A stretch of DNA of 64,000 nucleotides from Alphaproteobacteria bacterium. GTDB lineage: Bacteria > Pseudomonadota > Alphaproteobacteria > Sphingomonadales > Kordiimonadaceae. The DNA is taken from positions 124,001 through 188,000 of the forward strand of contig JAJFIU010000162.1 in assembly GCA_021774695.1 (NCBI GenBank). Direction: 5' to 3'. The notes below the pieces were generated by a model that was not told the origin of the DNA, did not search any database, and worked only from the letters and a program-made list of their open reading frames with translations. Below, piece by piece: positions 18,612 to 27,271 of the stretch (position 1 is its first letter; each line of letters begins with the position of its first letter). The position numbers and the translations under genes were made by a program.

Positions 18612-18634
18612 GTCTCGTTATATAATAACGAGAC
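18612..18634. promoter_or_regulatory. Perfect 10-bp inverted repeat, probable operator
   Basis: Arms GTCTCGTTAT and ATAACGAGAC are separated by ATA. The centre contains TATAAT/TATATA-like sequence, so a dimeric repressor (TetR-like spacing) bound here would cover a promoter. It lies 77-99 bases upstream of the Lys-rich exported protein gene. Confidence 0.6.
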
Positions 18635-18784
18635 CGCCTCCCACCTTATAGTGGGTGTGTTCGACTGAATTAGAATTGGGGGGCAATGTGCCGAAACCAT
18701 GCCGACAGTAAGGCAGGCGGTTTTGCGCTGGGCCGATAAACGAAAACTATGGTTTTTCCGCAACAGTCAGAGAAAAGAGGTCGC

Positions 18785-19438
18785 CTAAACCGTCTTCTCC
18801 TTGAATTTGCACAAGTCGATGATTTTGCATTTTCCGCACTCGGGCTTGCGGGCTTTGCAAATGTAACGACCATGCAAAATAAGCCAGTGGTGAGCGTTCA
18901 TTTGGAACGGTTCGGGGATTACCTTTTCCAAAGCCTGCTCCACCTTGAGCACATTTTTACCCGGCGCCAGCCCGGTGCGGTTCGAGACCCGAAATATATG
19001 CGTGTCCACGGCGCAGGTGGGGTGACCAAAGGCAATATTGCGCACCACAAGGGCGGTTTTACGGCCGACGCCCGCCAACGATTCCAGCTCTTCCTGGCTC
19101 TCCGGCACTTGAGAGCCAAATTTGCTGATCAGGTCTTCGCACAGCTTGATGACGTTTTTTGCTTTGGTGTTAAAAAGCCCGATGGTCTTAACGTGTTCCT
19201 TCACGCCGTCCAGACCCAGCGCGAGCATCTTCTCAGGCGTATCGGCAATCGGCCACAGAGCCTTTGTCGCTTTGTTCACGCCCACGTCGGTTGCCTGCGC
19301 CGACAGCACAACCGCCACCAGCAACGTGAAGGCGTTCACATATTCCAGCTCGCCCTCCGGGTTTGGGGCATCTGTCGCCAGAATATCGAACAGGTTGAAT
19401 ATTTCTGCACGGCTAAGTTTGGAGTATTTGCCCGCCAT
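18785..19438 (-). CDS. nth: Endonuclease III
   Basis: A base-excision-repair DNA glycosylase/AP lyase for oxidised pyrimidines. The 217-residue protein has the helix-hairpin-helix LAGVGRKTALVVRNIAFG with the catalytic Lys127, the catalytic Asp145 in VDTHI, and the [4Fe-4S] cluster Cys194, 201, 204 and 210 in the canonical C-x6-C-x2-C-x5-C spacing. The start overlaps the stop of the upstream hydrolase by one base (TGATG), so it is translationally coupled. Confidence 0.96.
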   Translation of the reverse strand: MAGKYSKLSRAEIFNLFDILATDAPNPEGELEYVNAFTLLVAVVLSAQATDVGVNKATKALWPIADTPEKMLALGLDGVKEHVKTIGLFNTKAKNVIKLCEDLISKFGSQVPESQEELESLAGVGRKTALVVRNIAFGHPTCAVDTHIFRVSNRTGLAPGKNVLKVEQALEKVIPEPFQMNAHHWLILHGRYICKARKPECGKCKIIDLCKFKEKTV

Positions 19439-20190
19439 CAGCTTATGTCCTTCACAAGATTATCAACCACCCGCACCAACCGCTTCAGGTCGCCCGGTTC
19501 TGAAAGCCTATGGTCGCCGCCCGGCACCAAAATCACCTCGGTGTCGTTGCCGGTCAGGTTCTCAGCGATTGCCGTTGCTGTCTGCCACGGTACGTCCGCG
19601 TCCTCGAGCCCTTGAATAAGCCGCACCGGGATATCCAAATGAATAGGGCCGTGGTTCACCCGGTTTCGCCAGCCGTCTTCAAACAACGCGCGCGTGAAAA
19701 CATAGGGGTCAGGACCGTAGTCTGAATAGACCTCCAGCTTGCCGTCACGGTTAATGGTTTGCTGGTCCGCGACCGACAGCTCGGCCCAGTGGCGCACGGT
19801 AAAATCAGGCGCGGCAGCGATACCCACCAGTCCGCGCACCCGCGCGCGCCGGGCCTTGGCCGCCAAGAGCGCAATCCAGCCGCCCATGGACGAGCCCACC
19901 AATATTTGCGGACCTTGGGTAAGCTGGTCGATAACCGCAAGCGCGTGCTTGAGCCATAGGCCAATGGTACCATCAGCAAACGCACCGCCCGACAGACCGT
20001 GCCCGGCATAATCAAACCGTACAAATGCCCGCCCGGCCGCCGCGCAGCGGGCTTCCAGCGCCAGCGCCTTGCCGCCTTCCATGTCGCTCATGAAACCGCC
20101 CAGAAACACAACCCCCGGGCTGGTGCCGGGCGTTCGGTGATACGCTATCCTGTTGCCATGCGGCGTATTGATAAAGTTGGGGCGGTTCAT
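19438..20190 (-). CDS. Alpha/beta hydrolase
   Basis: A 250-residue cytoplasmic serine hydrolase: VVFLGGFMSDMEGGKA oxyanion region, FVRFDYAGHGLSGG, nucleophile elbow VGSSMGGWI (Ser near residue 97), a late acidic segment (GLEDADVPW) and a catalytic His in PGGDHRLSEPGD. It resembles the carboxylesterase/2-hydroxymuconate-hydrolase-like family often coupled with nth in alphaproteobacteria. Substrate not determinable. GAGAG lies upstream of the start; nth follows with a one-base overlap. Confidence 0.85.
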   Translation of the reverse strand: MNRPNFINTPHGNRIAYHRTPGTSPGVVFLGGFMSDMEGGKALALEARCAAAGRAFVRFDYAGHGLSGGAFADGTIGLWLKHALAVIDQLTQGPQILVGSSMGGWIALLAAKARRARVRGLVGIAAAPDFTVRHWAELSVADQQTINRDGKLEVYSDYGPDPYVFTRALFEDGWRNRVNHGPIHLDIPVRLIQGLEDADVPWQTATAIAENLTGNDTEVILVPGGDHRLSEPGDLKRLVRVVDNLVKDIS

Positions 20191-20371
20191 ACAATTCTCT
20201 CGGGTTTTTACGGTGCAGCAAACAAGTGGACACTAACAGTCACACTTCTTTGTCTCAACGCGAAAAAAACGCGCGCTCACCCATTGCAAAGCGTTGGCTT
20301 TGCTTGACTTGACTGCAGGCAGCCGCTAACCCGCGTGTTCCAGTTAATTTAATGTCAAAGATGAGGATATC

Positions 20372-22390
20372 ATGAGCGAGAATAAAAGTGCCCAAAACCC
20401 GGTCAACCTGCGCCTGCCCGACAGCAGCGTTCGCACGTTTGATGGCCCGGTAACCGGCACCACCCTCGCAAGCGATATCGGCCCCGGTCTGCTAAAAGCG
20501 GCGTTGGCCATTAGAGTGAACGGTGAAGTCTGGGACTTGTCGCGCGAAATCGACGCGGACAGCGATGTTTCCATCATTACCAAACGCGATACTGACGAGG
20601 CGCTGGACATCCTGCGCCACGACTGCGCGCACATAATGGCCGAAGCGGTGCAGGAACTGTTCCCCGGCACACAGGTTACCATCGGCCCCAATATTACTGA
20701 CGGCTTTTTCTATGATTTCGCCCGCGATAAACCTTTCACCGAAGATGATCTTGCGGTGATTGAGGCGCGCATGCATGAGATCGTCAAGCGCGACGAGCCC
20801 ATTGAGCGTGAAGTGTGGGACCGCAACACTGCCATCGACCATTTCAAGTCCATTGGCGAGCACTATAAAGCCGAGATTATCGGCAGTATTCCGGCTGGCG
20901 AAGCGGTAACTGTTTACCGCCAAGGCAGTTGGAAAGACCTTTGCCGCGGCCCGCACCTGCCATCAACTGGTAAGCTGGGTGACGCCTTCAAGCTGATGAA
21001 AGTTGCTGGCGCATACTGGCGCGGCGACAGCAAAAACGAAATGCTGACGCGCATTTACGGCACTTGCTGGACCGACAAGAAAGAGCTGAAAGCTTACCTT
21101 CACCGGCTGGAGGAAGCCGAAAAGCGCGACCACCGCAAGCTGGGCCGTGAGATGGACCTGTTCCACTTCCAGGAAGAGGCGCAAGGCAGCGTTTTCTGGC
21201 ACCCGCAAGGCTATAAAGTATGGCTTGAGCTGGAAAAATATATCCGTGGGCGGTTGGGCGACGACGACTACCGCGAGATTAAAACACCGCAACTTCTGGA
21301 CAGCAAACTGTGGGAACAGTCTGGCCATTGGTCAAAGTTCCGCGAAAATATGTTTGTGGTGCCCGACGAAGTGCCGTCCATCGATGATGACACGCCTATT
21401 CTGTCAGGCGATGCCAAGCTGATGGCCTTGAAGCCGATGAATTGCCCGGCGCACGTGCAGGTGTTCAAGCAAGGCATCAAAAGCTACCGCGACCTGCCGA
21501 TCAGGTATGCGGAGTTCGGCTGCTGTCACCGTAACGAAGCACACGGTGCGCTGCACGGCCTGATGCGGGTTCGCCAAATGACCCAGGACGATGGCCATGT
21601 TTTCTGCCGCGAGGACCAAGTTACCGAAGAAAGCGTTGCTTTCTGTGACTTGCTGGCAAGTGTTTACAGTGACCTTGGTTTCCCGAACTTTAAAGTGTTG
21701 CTGGCAACCCGCCCCGACGTGCGCGCAGGCAGCGATGAAGTTTGGGACAAGGCTGAAAAAGCGCTTGAAATGGCGCTTAAGGCACGCGGCATAGAATTTG
21801 ATTATGCGCCGGGCGAAGGCGCTTTTTACGGCCCGAAACTTGAGTTCCACCTGTCAGACGCCATCGGGCGCACATGGCAGTGCGGCACCCTGCAGTCGGA
21901 CTTTGTGCTGCCGGAACGGTTGGATGCCACCTATATCGCACAAGACGGCAGCAAACAGCGGCCGGTGATGTTGCACCGGGCCATTCTGGGTACGTTGGAG
22001 CGCTTTATCGGTATTATGATTGAGCATTACGCCGGGCGTATGCCGCTGTGGCTGGCGCCGACGCAGGCTGTGATAACGCCGATTACCTCCGACGCAGACG
22101 CATATGCAACAAAGGTGCACGCCGCCCTTGAGGCTGCCGGACTGCGCGCCGATCTGGATCTCAGAAACGAAAAAATTAACTACAAAGTCCGCGAGCACAG
22201 CCACGCCAAAGTGCCAGCCATTTTGGTAGTGGGTATGCGCGAAGCCGACAACGGGCAAGTGAGCGTGCGACGACTGGGTAGCAAGGACCAAACTGTTCTG
22301 GATCTGGACGATGCCATCGCTGCATTGGTTGCTGAAGGCACGCCGCCGAACGGTGAAGAGCGGAGCCGCGAAACACAGGCCAATAGCTAG
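20372..22390 (+). CDS. thrS: Threonyl-tRNA synthetase
   Basis: Charges tRNA-Thr with threonine. The 672-residue class II synthetase has an N-terminal TGS domain (1-~65), the tRNA-SAD editing domain ([16 protein letters not shown], about 88; [19 protein letters not shown], about 187), a catalytic core with zinc ligands Cys (MNCPAH) and His residues ([12 protein letters not shown] and [14 protein letters not shown]), and a C-terminal anticodon-binding domain. GATGAGGATATC precedes the ATG. The 182-base upstream gap shows no clear T-box or other leader structure. A hairpin follows the stop. Confidence 0.98.
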   Translation: MSENKSAQNPVNLRLPDSSVRTFDGPVTGTTLASDIGPGLLKAALAIRVNGEVWDLSREIDADSDVSIITKRDTDEALDILRHDCAHIMAEAVQELFPGTQVTIGPNITDGFFYDFARDKPFTEDDLAVIEARMHEIVKRDEPIEREVWDRNTAIDHFKSIGEHYKAEIIGSIPAGEAVTVYRQGSWKDLCRGPHLPSTGKLGDAFKLMKVAGAYWRGDSKNEMLTRIYGTCWTDKKELKAYLHRLEEAEKRDHRKLGREMDLFHFQEEAQGSVFWHPQGYKVWLELEKYIRGRLGDDDYREIKTPQLLDSKLWEQSGHWSKFRENMFVVPDEVPSIDDDTPILSGDAKLMALKPMNCPAHVQVFKQGIKSYRDLPIRYAEFGCCHRNEAHGALHGLMRVRQMTQDDGHVFCREDQVTEESVAFCDLLASVYSDLGFPNFKVLLATRPDVRAGSDEVWDKAEKALEMALKARGIEFDYAPGEGAFYGPKLEFHLSDAIGRTWQCGTLQSDFVLPERLDATYIAQDGSKQRPVMLHRAILGTLERFIGIMIEHYAGRMPLWLAPTQAVITPITSDADAYATKVHAALEAAGLRADLDLRNEKINYKVREHSHAKVPAILVVGMREADNGQVSVRRLGSKDQTVLDLDDAIAALVAEGTPPNGEERSRETQANS

Positions 22391-22397
22391 AGAATCA

Positions 22398-22429
22398 AAA
22401 GCCATGAAACGGTTGCGTTTCATGGCTTT
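22398..22429 (+). terminator. thrS terminator-like hairpin
   Basis: 13-bp perfect stem AAAGCCATGAAAC / GTTTCATGGCTTT with a 6-base loop, 8 bases after the thrS stop. The T-tail is short, so termination may be partial and allow read-through into infC. Confidence 0.6.
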
Positions 22430-22461
22430 GCAAGCTGGGGCTAACTAGGTATACTTAAAAA

Positions 22462-22500
22462 GACTCGCTAACGAGTCGTTTGCTGAAACAACAATAGGAG
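22462..22500 (+). promoter_or_regulatory. infC leader: small hairpin and Shine-Dalgarno
   Basis: A 6-bp stem GACTCG/CGAGTC with a 4-base loop (22462-22477) is followed by the strong ribosome site TAGGAG (22495-22500), seven bases before the AUA start of IF-3. A strong site feeding a weak start codon is what autoregulated infC initiation needs. Confidence 0.55.
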
Positions 22501-22507
22501 ACGAGAC

Positions 22508-23044
22508 ATACGTAAAGGGAATTTTGCCGGACCACCCAAGCAGGTAGGTCCGCGTGTCAATGATGCGATTTCCGCGCGAGAAGTGCGGCTTATCGGAGCA
22601 GAAGGGGAAAACCACGGCGTTGTTACGCAGCCAGAGGCAATGGTAATTGCGCGTGGCAGCGGGCTTGATCTTGTGGAGATTTCACCCAACGCAGAACCCC
22701 CTGTATGTAAGGTTCTTGATTTCGGCAAGTTTAAATACGAGCAGCAGAAAAAAGCCAATATGGCTCGTAAAAATCAGAAAACGCAGGATGTTAAAGAGAT
22801 CAAAATGCGCCCGGGCATTGATGTTCATGACTATGACACCAAGCTCAAAAAGGTGGTTCAATTCATCGAAAACGGCGACAAGGTCAAAATGACAATCCGC
22901 TTCCGCGGCCGCGAAATGGCCCACCAGCAATTGGGTATGGAAGTGCTGAACCGGGTTGCAGAGCAGATGAAAGAAACTGCTAAAATCGAATCATGGCCGA
23001 AGATGGAAGGCCGCCAGATGATAATGGTCATCTCGCCCAAATAA
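22508..23044 (+). CDS. infC: Translation initiation factor IF-3, AUA start codon
   Basis: IF-3 binds the 30S subunit and rejects non-cognate start codons. From ATA at 22508 the protein is 178 residues, the normal length: (M)[18 protein letters not shown] followed by [14 protein letters not shown], the linker region [13 protein letters not shown], and the C-domain ([30 protein letters not shown]). The frame has a stop at 22484-22486, and between it and GTG 22583 there is no ATG, GTG or TTG. Starting at 22583 would delete the conserved VNDAI segment. A TAGGAG site is correctly spaced from the ATA. AUU or AUA starts in infC are known and let IF-3 repress itself. rpmI and rplT do not follow. Confidence 0.93.
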   Translation: MRKGNFAGPPKQVGPRVNDAISAREVRLIGAEGENHGVVTQPEAMVIARGSGLDLVEISPNAEPPVCKVLDFGKFKYEQQKKANMARKNQKTQDVKEIKMRPGIDVHDYDTKLKKVVQFIENGDKVKMTIRFRGREMAHQQLGMEVLNRVAEQMKETAKIESWPKMEGRQMIMVISPK

Positions 23045-23064
23045 CTCTCGGGTTAGCGCAGATA

Positions 23065-23092
23065 AAAAAACCGGCTTATTGGCCGGTTTTTT
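23065..23092. terminator. Bidirectional intrinsic terminator after infC
   Basis: A-run, stem CCGGC / GCCGG with loop TTATTG, then six Ts (23087-23092). It is suitable in both directions for infC and the convergent peptidase gene. Confidence 0.9.
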
Positions 23093-23123
23093 ATTGGGTA
23101 TTCGTAAACGCAAAACGAAACAC

Positions 23124-24104
23124 CTAGTGGCTCGGCAGTGAAACCAGAAAATCGCGCACAGTTTGAATATACAAACCTTCATCAGCAGCCATAGTGGCAT
23201 GGCCAGCGTCAGGAATGATGGTGACGCGCGACTTGCTGATCATCTTGCTAAACCTGTGGCAGCTTGTAGGAGCGGCCTCGTCAAATTCACCGCATATGAT
23301 AAGAGTTGGCACCGATATGTCGGCAAGTTTTGGTGTCAGGTCATAGTTTTTGAGGGTGCCGATGCCGCGAAAATCTGTGGGGCCCCACATGGCAGCATAC
23401 ATGGTGTCATTACCGGCAGGGCCACCTTGTCGGTATCCATGGTCGCTGCACCGGCCGACCCGGCACATATGGCGCGCGTAAAACTCATCGACCGCATTGG
23501 AGTACTCCGCGCTTTCCATGGTCGTGTCGTCGGCATGTTTTCGTAGAATTTTTTGCGTATTTTCTGGAAGTTGTTTGATCCAAGTAGCGCCGTCAGCATT
23601 CCAAACCGGTGTTGACAGAAGCGGGCTGGACAGAATGGCACCCACCAGCCCTTTGGGTTGACGTACCGCATATTCCGCCGCGACCGTGCCGCCCCAGCTG
23701 TGGCCTGCCATGATCACTTGGTCCAGGCCCAGTGCTTTGCGAATATGGTCAATTTCATCGACAAAGCGTTCGGTTTTCCAGTTTTCAATCTTCCCCGGCC
23801 GGTCCGAATTGCCGGTGCCAAGCTGGTCATACAAGATAACAGGGTAGCTGTCGGATAGGGCCACATAAGGCATGTTGCTGCGGTGCGTGCCGCCGGGGCC
23901 ACCGTGCGCAACAATGATTGCGGGTTTTTTACCCAGATGGCGCGTACCGTTGAGCCGGTACCATATGCGCCCACCGTCCACCTCGATATAGCCAGCTATT
24001 TCCGGATCTTGGTGAGCACTGGCTGAGGTACTGGCAACAAGAGTTCCGACTAATATTAACAAATATCCTACAATACCGTTCCTGATCATTCGTTCTATCT
24101 CCAT
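23124..24104 (-). CDS. Exported proline-iminopeptidase-like alpha/beta hydrolase (S33)
   Basis: A 326-residue S33-family hydrolase with an N-terminal signal peptide or anchor (GIVGYLLILVGTLVASTSASA, cut near 31), so it is periplasmic. Seen: the oxyanion block AHGGPGGTHRSNM, YDQLGTGNSDRP, the nucleophile elbow AGHSWGG (Ser near residue 140), the acidic residue in ICGEFDEAAP and the His in PDAGHATM. HGGPGG and GxSWGG are the marks of proline iminopeptidases, which release N-terminal proline. A Cys pair in HMCRVGRCSDHG may be disulfide-bonded. The start could also be the next ATG (MIRNG), five codons in. Confidence 0.85.
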   Translation of the reverse strand: MEIERMIRNGIVGYLLILVGTLVASTSASAHQDPEIAGYIEVDGGRIWYRLNGTRHLGKKPAIIVAHGGPGGTHRSNMPYVALSDSYPVILYDQLGTGNSDRPGKIENWKTERFVDEIDHIRKALGLDQVIMAGHSWGGTVAAEYAVRQPKGLVGAILSSPLLSTPVWNADGATWIKQLPENTQKILRKHADDTTMESAEYSNAVDEFYARHMCRVGRCSDHGYRQGGPAGNDTMYAAMWGPTDFRGIGTLKNYDLTPKLADISVPTLIICGEFDEAAPTSCHRFSKMISKSRVTIIPDAGHATMAADEGLYIQTVRDFLVSLPSH

Positions 24105-24205
24105 TATCCAGCCATTCAGGGTTAACCTGTCGCGCGAGCCTATCCCACCTGCAGGGGCTTACCAACATGAATAATGACGGTCAATTGCGCCCATAATCCG
24201 AAGAG

Positions 24206-24250
24206 TATTCCTAGTTTCGGTCAATATTCTTCACTATTCTTCTAGTATTC
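24206..24250. promoter_or_regulatory. Four phased TATTC repeats upstream of the membrane XRE regulator
   Basis: TATTC occurs at 24206, 24225, 24235 and 24246, i.e. spaced 19, 10 and 11 bases, close to whole helical turns on one DNA face. It lies between the divergent S33 peptidase and XRE regulator genes. This is a plausible cooperative operator, but it is inferred from pattern alone. Confidence 0.35.
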
Positions 24251-24334
24251 TCCGTAAGACTTCAAAAGACTTCGCTGTGTTATCAACACCTAACAGCCTG
24301 ACAAGGGCACCAAAAAAGATAAAAGGAGACCAAC

Positions 24335-25018
24335 ATGAAGTTTGGTGATTATCTACGACAGAAACGCGAAGAGAGCGGCTGGACCCAGCCCGAGGCGGCA
24401 GCGAAAGCAAAAATTGAACAGTCTTATCTTTCAAAACTGGAAACCGGGAAAAGCTACCCGTCCGAAGATATTTTTGAACGGTTGGTCAGCGCCTATTCCA
24501 TGGACACCGCGGAAATGTCAGCTGCGATATTTTCCGCTGAGTTGGACAAGCTAAGAGAAATTAAAGCTGTAAGAGCGGCTGTGCTTGCGCGCCAAAAAAA
24601 CCAATCGCTCTTCATGCGCGGATGGTTAATTGCAGGACTGGTAATGATAATGATTGGCGGCGCGGTACTTGGGCTGGCTTACTCCATTCCAGACGACCAA
24701 CGCATGAAGTTTCATTATAGATCTGAGGGGGTCATCATGACAGGCGAATCGCCGCAAATATTCGAGCTTCTGGAAGACGGCCGGGAGGACGCAAATGGCA
24801 AAAATCTATCGGAAAGGACAAACTACGACTTTCAAGTACTACGAGACAATAAAGGCCCCACCTATATCGTGCCCGCGAAAGGTGGGTACCGCAAATATTC
24901 GCTGTATGATAAACGGCACGAAACAACACTTTCGCCGCTTGTCTGGCTTTACGGCCCCGGCCTAATGTTTTTGTTCGGCGGCTTGGCCTGCTTTTATATA
25001 GCGCGGCGATGGCAATGA
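24335..25018 (+). CDS. Membrane-anchored XRE-type transcription regulator
   Basis: A 227-residue protein with an N-terminal Cro/C1-type helix-turn-helix (residues ~4-60; LRQKREESGWTQPEAAAKA, QSYLSKLETGKSYPSEDIFE). Next come a coiled linker, a transmembrane segment at ~96-118 (WLIAGLVMIMIGGAVLGLAY), a roughly 80-residue non-cytoplasmic segment, and a second span at ~202-224 (GPGLMFLFGGLACFYI). The DNA-binding domain stays cytoplasmic and the middle segment would face the periplasm. This layout suggests a one-component signal sensor. AAAAGGAGACCAAC precedes the ATG. Likely targets are itself and the divergent peptidase (inference). Confidence 0.8.
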   Translation: MKFGDYLRQKREESGWTQPEAAAKAKIEQSYLSKLETGKSYPSEDIFERLVSAYSMDTAEMSAAIFSAELDKLREIKAVRAAVLARQKNQSLFMRGWLIAGLVMIMIGGAVLGLAYSIPDDQRMKFHYRSEGVIMTGESPQIFELLEDGREDANGKNLSERTNYDFQVLRDNKGPTYIVPAKGGYRKYSLYDKRHETTLSPLVWLYGPGLMFLFGGLACFYIARRWQ

Positions 25019-25091
25019 GGCCTGGTCGCAACAAAATCAGCCTCGGTTGCTGTCGTTGGGCGCGAAGCCCATAACGACGCGAGGCCATTTT

Positions 25092-25120
25092 CGAAAAGAC
25101 GGTATCAGGCCGTCTCTTCG
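25092..25120 (-). terminator. Possible terminator hairpin for the GT-A-like gene
   Basis: Arms CGAAAAGACGG and CCGTCTCTTCG (10 of 11 paired) overlap the last codons of the minus-strand gene ending at 25105, with a short T-rich tail in its direction. Confidence 0.4.
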
Positions 25121-26070
25121 ATAAACTTCAGGGCCAGAGTTCGGTATGCATCATTTTCAAAACGGGCGAAACCGAGAAAATGAATTAACCGCTCTCGGTC
25201 CCCCATTGGACTGCCGTCATGATTAATATACTCCGGCGCGGTCAGAACAATAGCATCCGGTGCATTCGCCAGCACAAAATTTGATGTTATCTGTTCGGTA
25301 CCCCACGTGGTCCAGGGAAATTGGTCAGACTTTAACAGCTTTTCCATTTGGCCTGAAAAATCACGCGCTGTCTGCCAGCTTACCGATTTTTTCGCAAATC
25401 CTGCAAAACCAGATGATGCCCGCAAATATTTTTGCTGTGGCAGGGTCAGCTGTCGAAGTAGCCGTTCGACTGAAACCTGAACATGCACCCCCGTCAGGGT
25501 TTCGGCATAATCCGACGCTTCGCATAGGGAAATAATCTTTTTGCCGTTGTCGCTACCAGGCATCTCCGTGCCCAGCAAAAACGGTATATTCCGTTTGACC
25601 GCGTCTTCAACATCCTCGAGACTTTGTCGGCTGAATATGTCTGCGTCCATTTGGATGGCATAAATATTCTGCGACACATCAATAATATATTTTAGCCGTT
25701 CCCATGTTCCCCCAACGGGGCATTCGCCGGTATCAATCTGTGAAATATGAACTATTTTGAGGTGAGGGATATGACGCTTTAGTCGCGCGATATCACCATT
25801 CGTCAAACTGCTGTCATTGACAATATGGATTTCGGCCGGCGGCGCAGTGCATGCCGCAAATGATCTCATGGCAACCAGATACTGAGTGACATCCGAGTGT
25901 CTCAGCATTGAAACAACGGCGTATTTACTTTCCCCGACAGGTATTGGCGGCGCATTGTCAATATTTCTACATGAACGATCAAAATGCCAAAGGCTGGCCA
26001 ACTCCCACAGCCGTTTGGCAGGGAAAAAAACATTTCCAAACTTACGAAGTATCTGGAGTAAAATCGCCAT
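25105..26070 (-). CDS. GT-A-fold glycosyltransferase-like protein, function unknown
   Basis: A 321-residue cytoplasmic protein. The order of features resembles a GT-A nucleotide-sugar transferase: KYAVVSMLRHSDVTQYLVAM (start of a Rossmann-like half), EIHIVNDSSL, and AIQMDADIF with a DxD motif at residues 142-144. A C-terminal EQITSNFVLAN and EYINHDG follow. No specific family is recognised. The start is ATG 26070; the frame is open to 26106, but that start has no ribosome site. It stands alone, convergent with the XRE gene. Confidence 0.5.
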   Translation of the reverse strand: MAILLQILRKFGNVFFPAKRLWELASLWHFDRSCRNIDNAPPIPVGESKYAVVSMLRHSDVTQYLVAMRSFAACTAPPAEIHIVNDSSLTNGDIARLKRHIPHLKIVHISQIDTGECPVGGTWERLKYIIDVSQNIYAIQMDADIFSRQSLEDVEDAVKRNIPFLLGTEMPGSDNGKKIISLCEASDYAETLTGVHVQVSVERLLRQLTLPQQKYLRASSGFAGFAKKSVSWQTARDFSGQMEKLLKSDQFPWTTWGTEQITSNFVLANAPDAIVLTAPEYINHDGSPMGDRERLIHFLGFARFENDAYRTLALKFIEETA

Positions 26071-26345
26071 TGATGTTTCTCGCCTTTTTACCACCGGCCT
26101 CCCCATCAGTTAACCAACGGGATAATGAAGCTGCCTAACGAAAAAGCTTCCAAAACCTAGTGTCAACAACGACCCCACGAAAGATACTGGTATTACATTC
26201 CGTCAGTTTCTACAATTTTTATATCGCAACTACATGAGCAAGGACGTAGGTTAGCGATCACTTGGCCATACTAACTTCATCGGGAAATCGCCGATGATAG
26301 CGCCAAGGTCTGCAAAGCCGCAAATAGTAGGAAACTCAAAAATTG

Positions 26346-27251
26346 ATGGACCTGGTTAATATTCGCACCTTTTGTCGAACGGTAGAGGAGGGAAACCTCA
26401 CAGCTGCCGCCAAAGCGCTGCATATCACCAAATCGGTTGCGTCGCGCCGCATTCAAGCGCTTGAGGATAATTTGGATGTTCGGTTGCTTAACCGCACAAC
26501 CCGCGGTGTAAACCCGACGGACGCGGGCGCGTTATTTTATGAACGAGGATTAAAAATCCTCAGCGATGTGGACGATGCACGCCAATCGGTCAAAAGTGTA
26601 AGCGACAATTTGATGGGTCAACTGCGTATTACAGCGCCGCGAAGTTTTTCCGACCTTAACCTGCAAGAACCCCTGATGGCGTTCGCCGCACTGCATCCGG
26701 ACCTGTCTTTTGACTTACATCTGTCAGATCAACGTGTAGACGTTATTGGCGGCGGCTACGACCTAGCGCTTCGCATCGCACCAGGCCTGAACGACACCAG
26801 CCTGATCGCAAAAAAATTAGCTACTATTAATGGGCTTATTGTCGCTAGCCCGGCCTATTTGAAAGCCCACGGCACACCGCAATCGCCCGACGAACTGAAA
26901 AATCACAACTGTGTTTTCTATGCCAATGTAACCGCTAGCGAACAGTGGCGTTTTGCAGGCCCTAACGGCCTGAAAGCCGTGCGCGTAAAAGGGTCGATCA
27001 CGACAAACTCGGGGGTTATGCAATTGGCGGCGGCCAAGTCAGGTATCGCTATTGCGTCACTGCCACTATTTTTCCTTCAGGAAGCACTGAAAAAAGGCGA
27101 CGTGGTGCCAATTCTCGAAAACTGGCAAAAACCCGAAAGCTTTTTATATGCCCTATATCCGGAGCGCCGGCTTTTACCGGTAAAGGTGCGTGCGCTGCTT
27201 GATTTTCTCGGCGATTGGTACGCAGATCCGGCTCGGCAAGCCAGGGTTTAG
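26346..27251 (+). CDS. LysR-family transcription regulator
   Basis: A 301-residue LysR regulator: N-terminal winged HTH (MDLVNIRTFCRTVEEGNLTAAAKALHITKSVASRRIQALE, written here as one domain of residues 1-60) and a substrate-binding domain starting at GQLRITAPRSFSDLNL. The latter is close to the CrgA/YafC-like group (DLALRIAPGLNDTSLIAKKL, NHNCVFY-like NHNCVFYANV). Effector unknown. TTG at 26343 is an alternative start, since AGGAAA suits both. The gene is convergent with the CadC-like regulator at 27272. Confidence 0.9.
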   Translation: MDLVNIRTFCRTVEEGNLTAAAKALHITKSVASRRIQALEDNLDVRLLNRTTRGVNPTDAGALFYERGLKILSDVDDARQSVKSVSDNLMGQLRITAPRSFSDLNLQEPLMAFAALHPDLSFDLHLSDQRVDVIGGGYDLALRIAPGLNDTSLIAKKLATINGLIVASPAYLKAHGTPQSPDELKNHNCVFYANVTASEQWRFAGPNGLKAVRVKGSITTNSGVMQLAAAKSGIAIASLPLFFLQEALKKGDVVPILENWQKPESFLYALYPERRLLPVKVRALLDFLGDWYADPARQARV

Positions 27252-27271
27252 TCGGTCAATACCGCGTTGTC

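Noticed and set aside
22583-23044. IF-3 starting at GTG 22583
   Set aside because: It would remove 25 residues including the conserved N-terminal VNDAI block, and there is no ribosome site before it; the ATA at 22508 has one.
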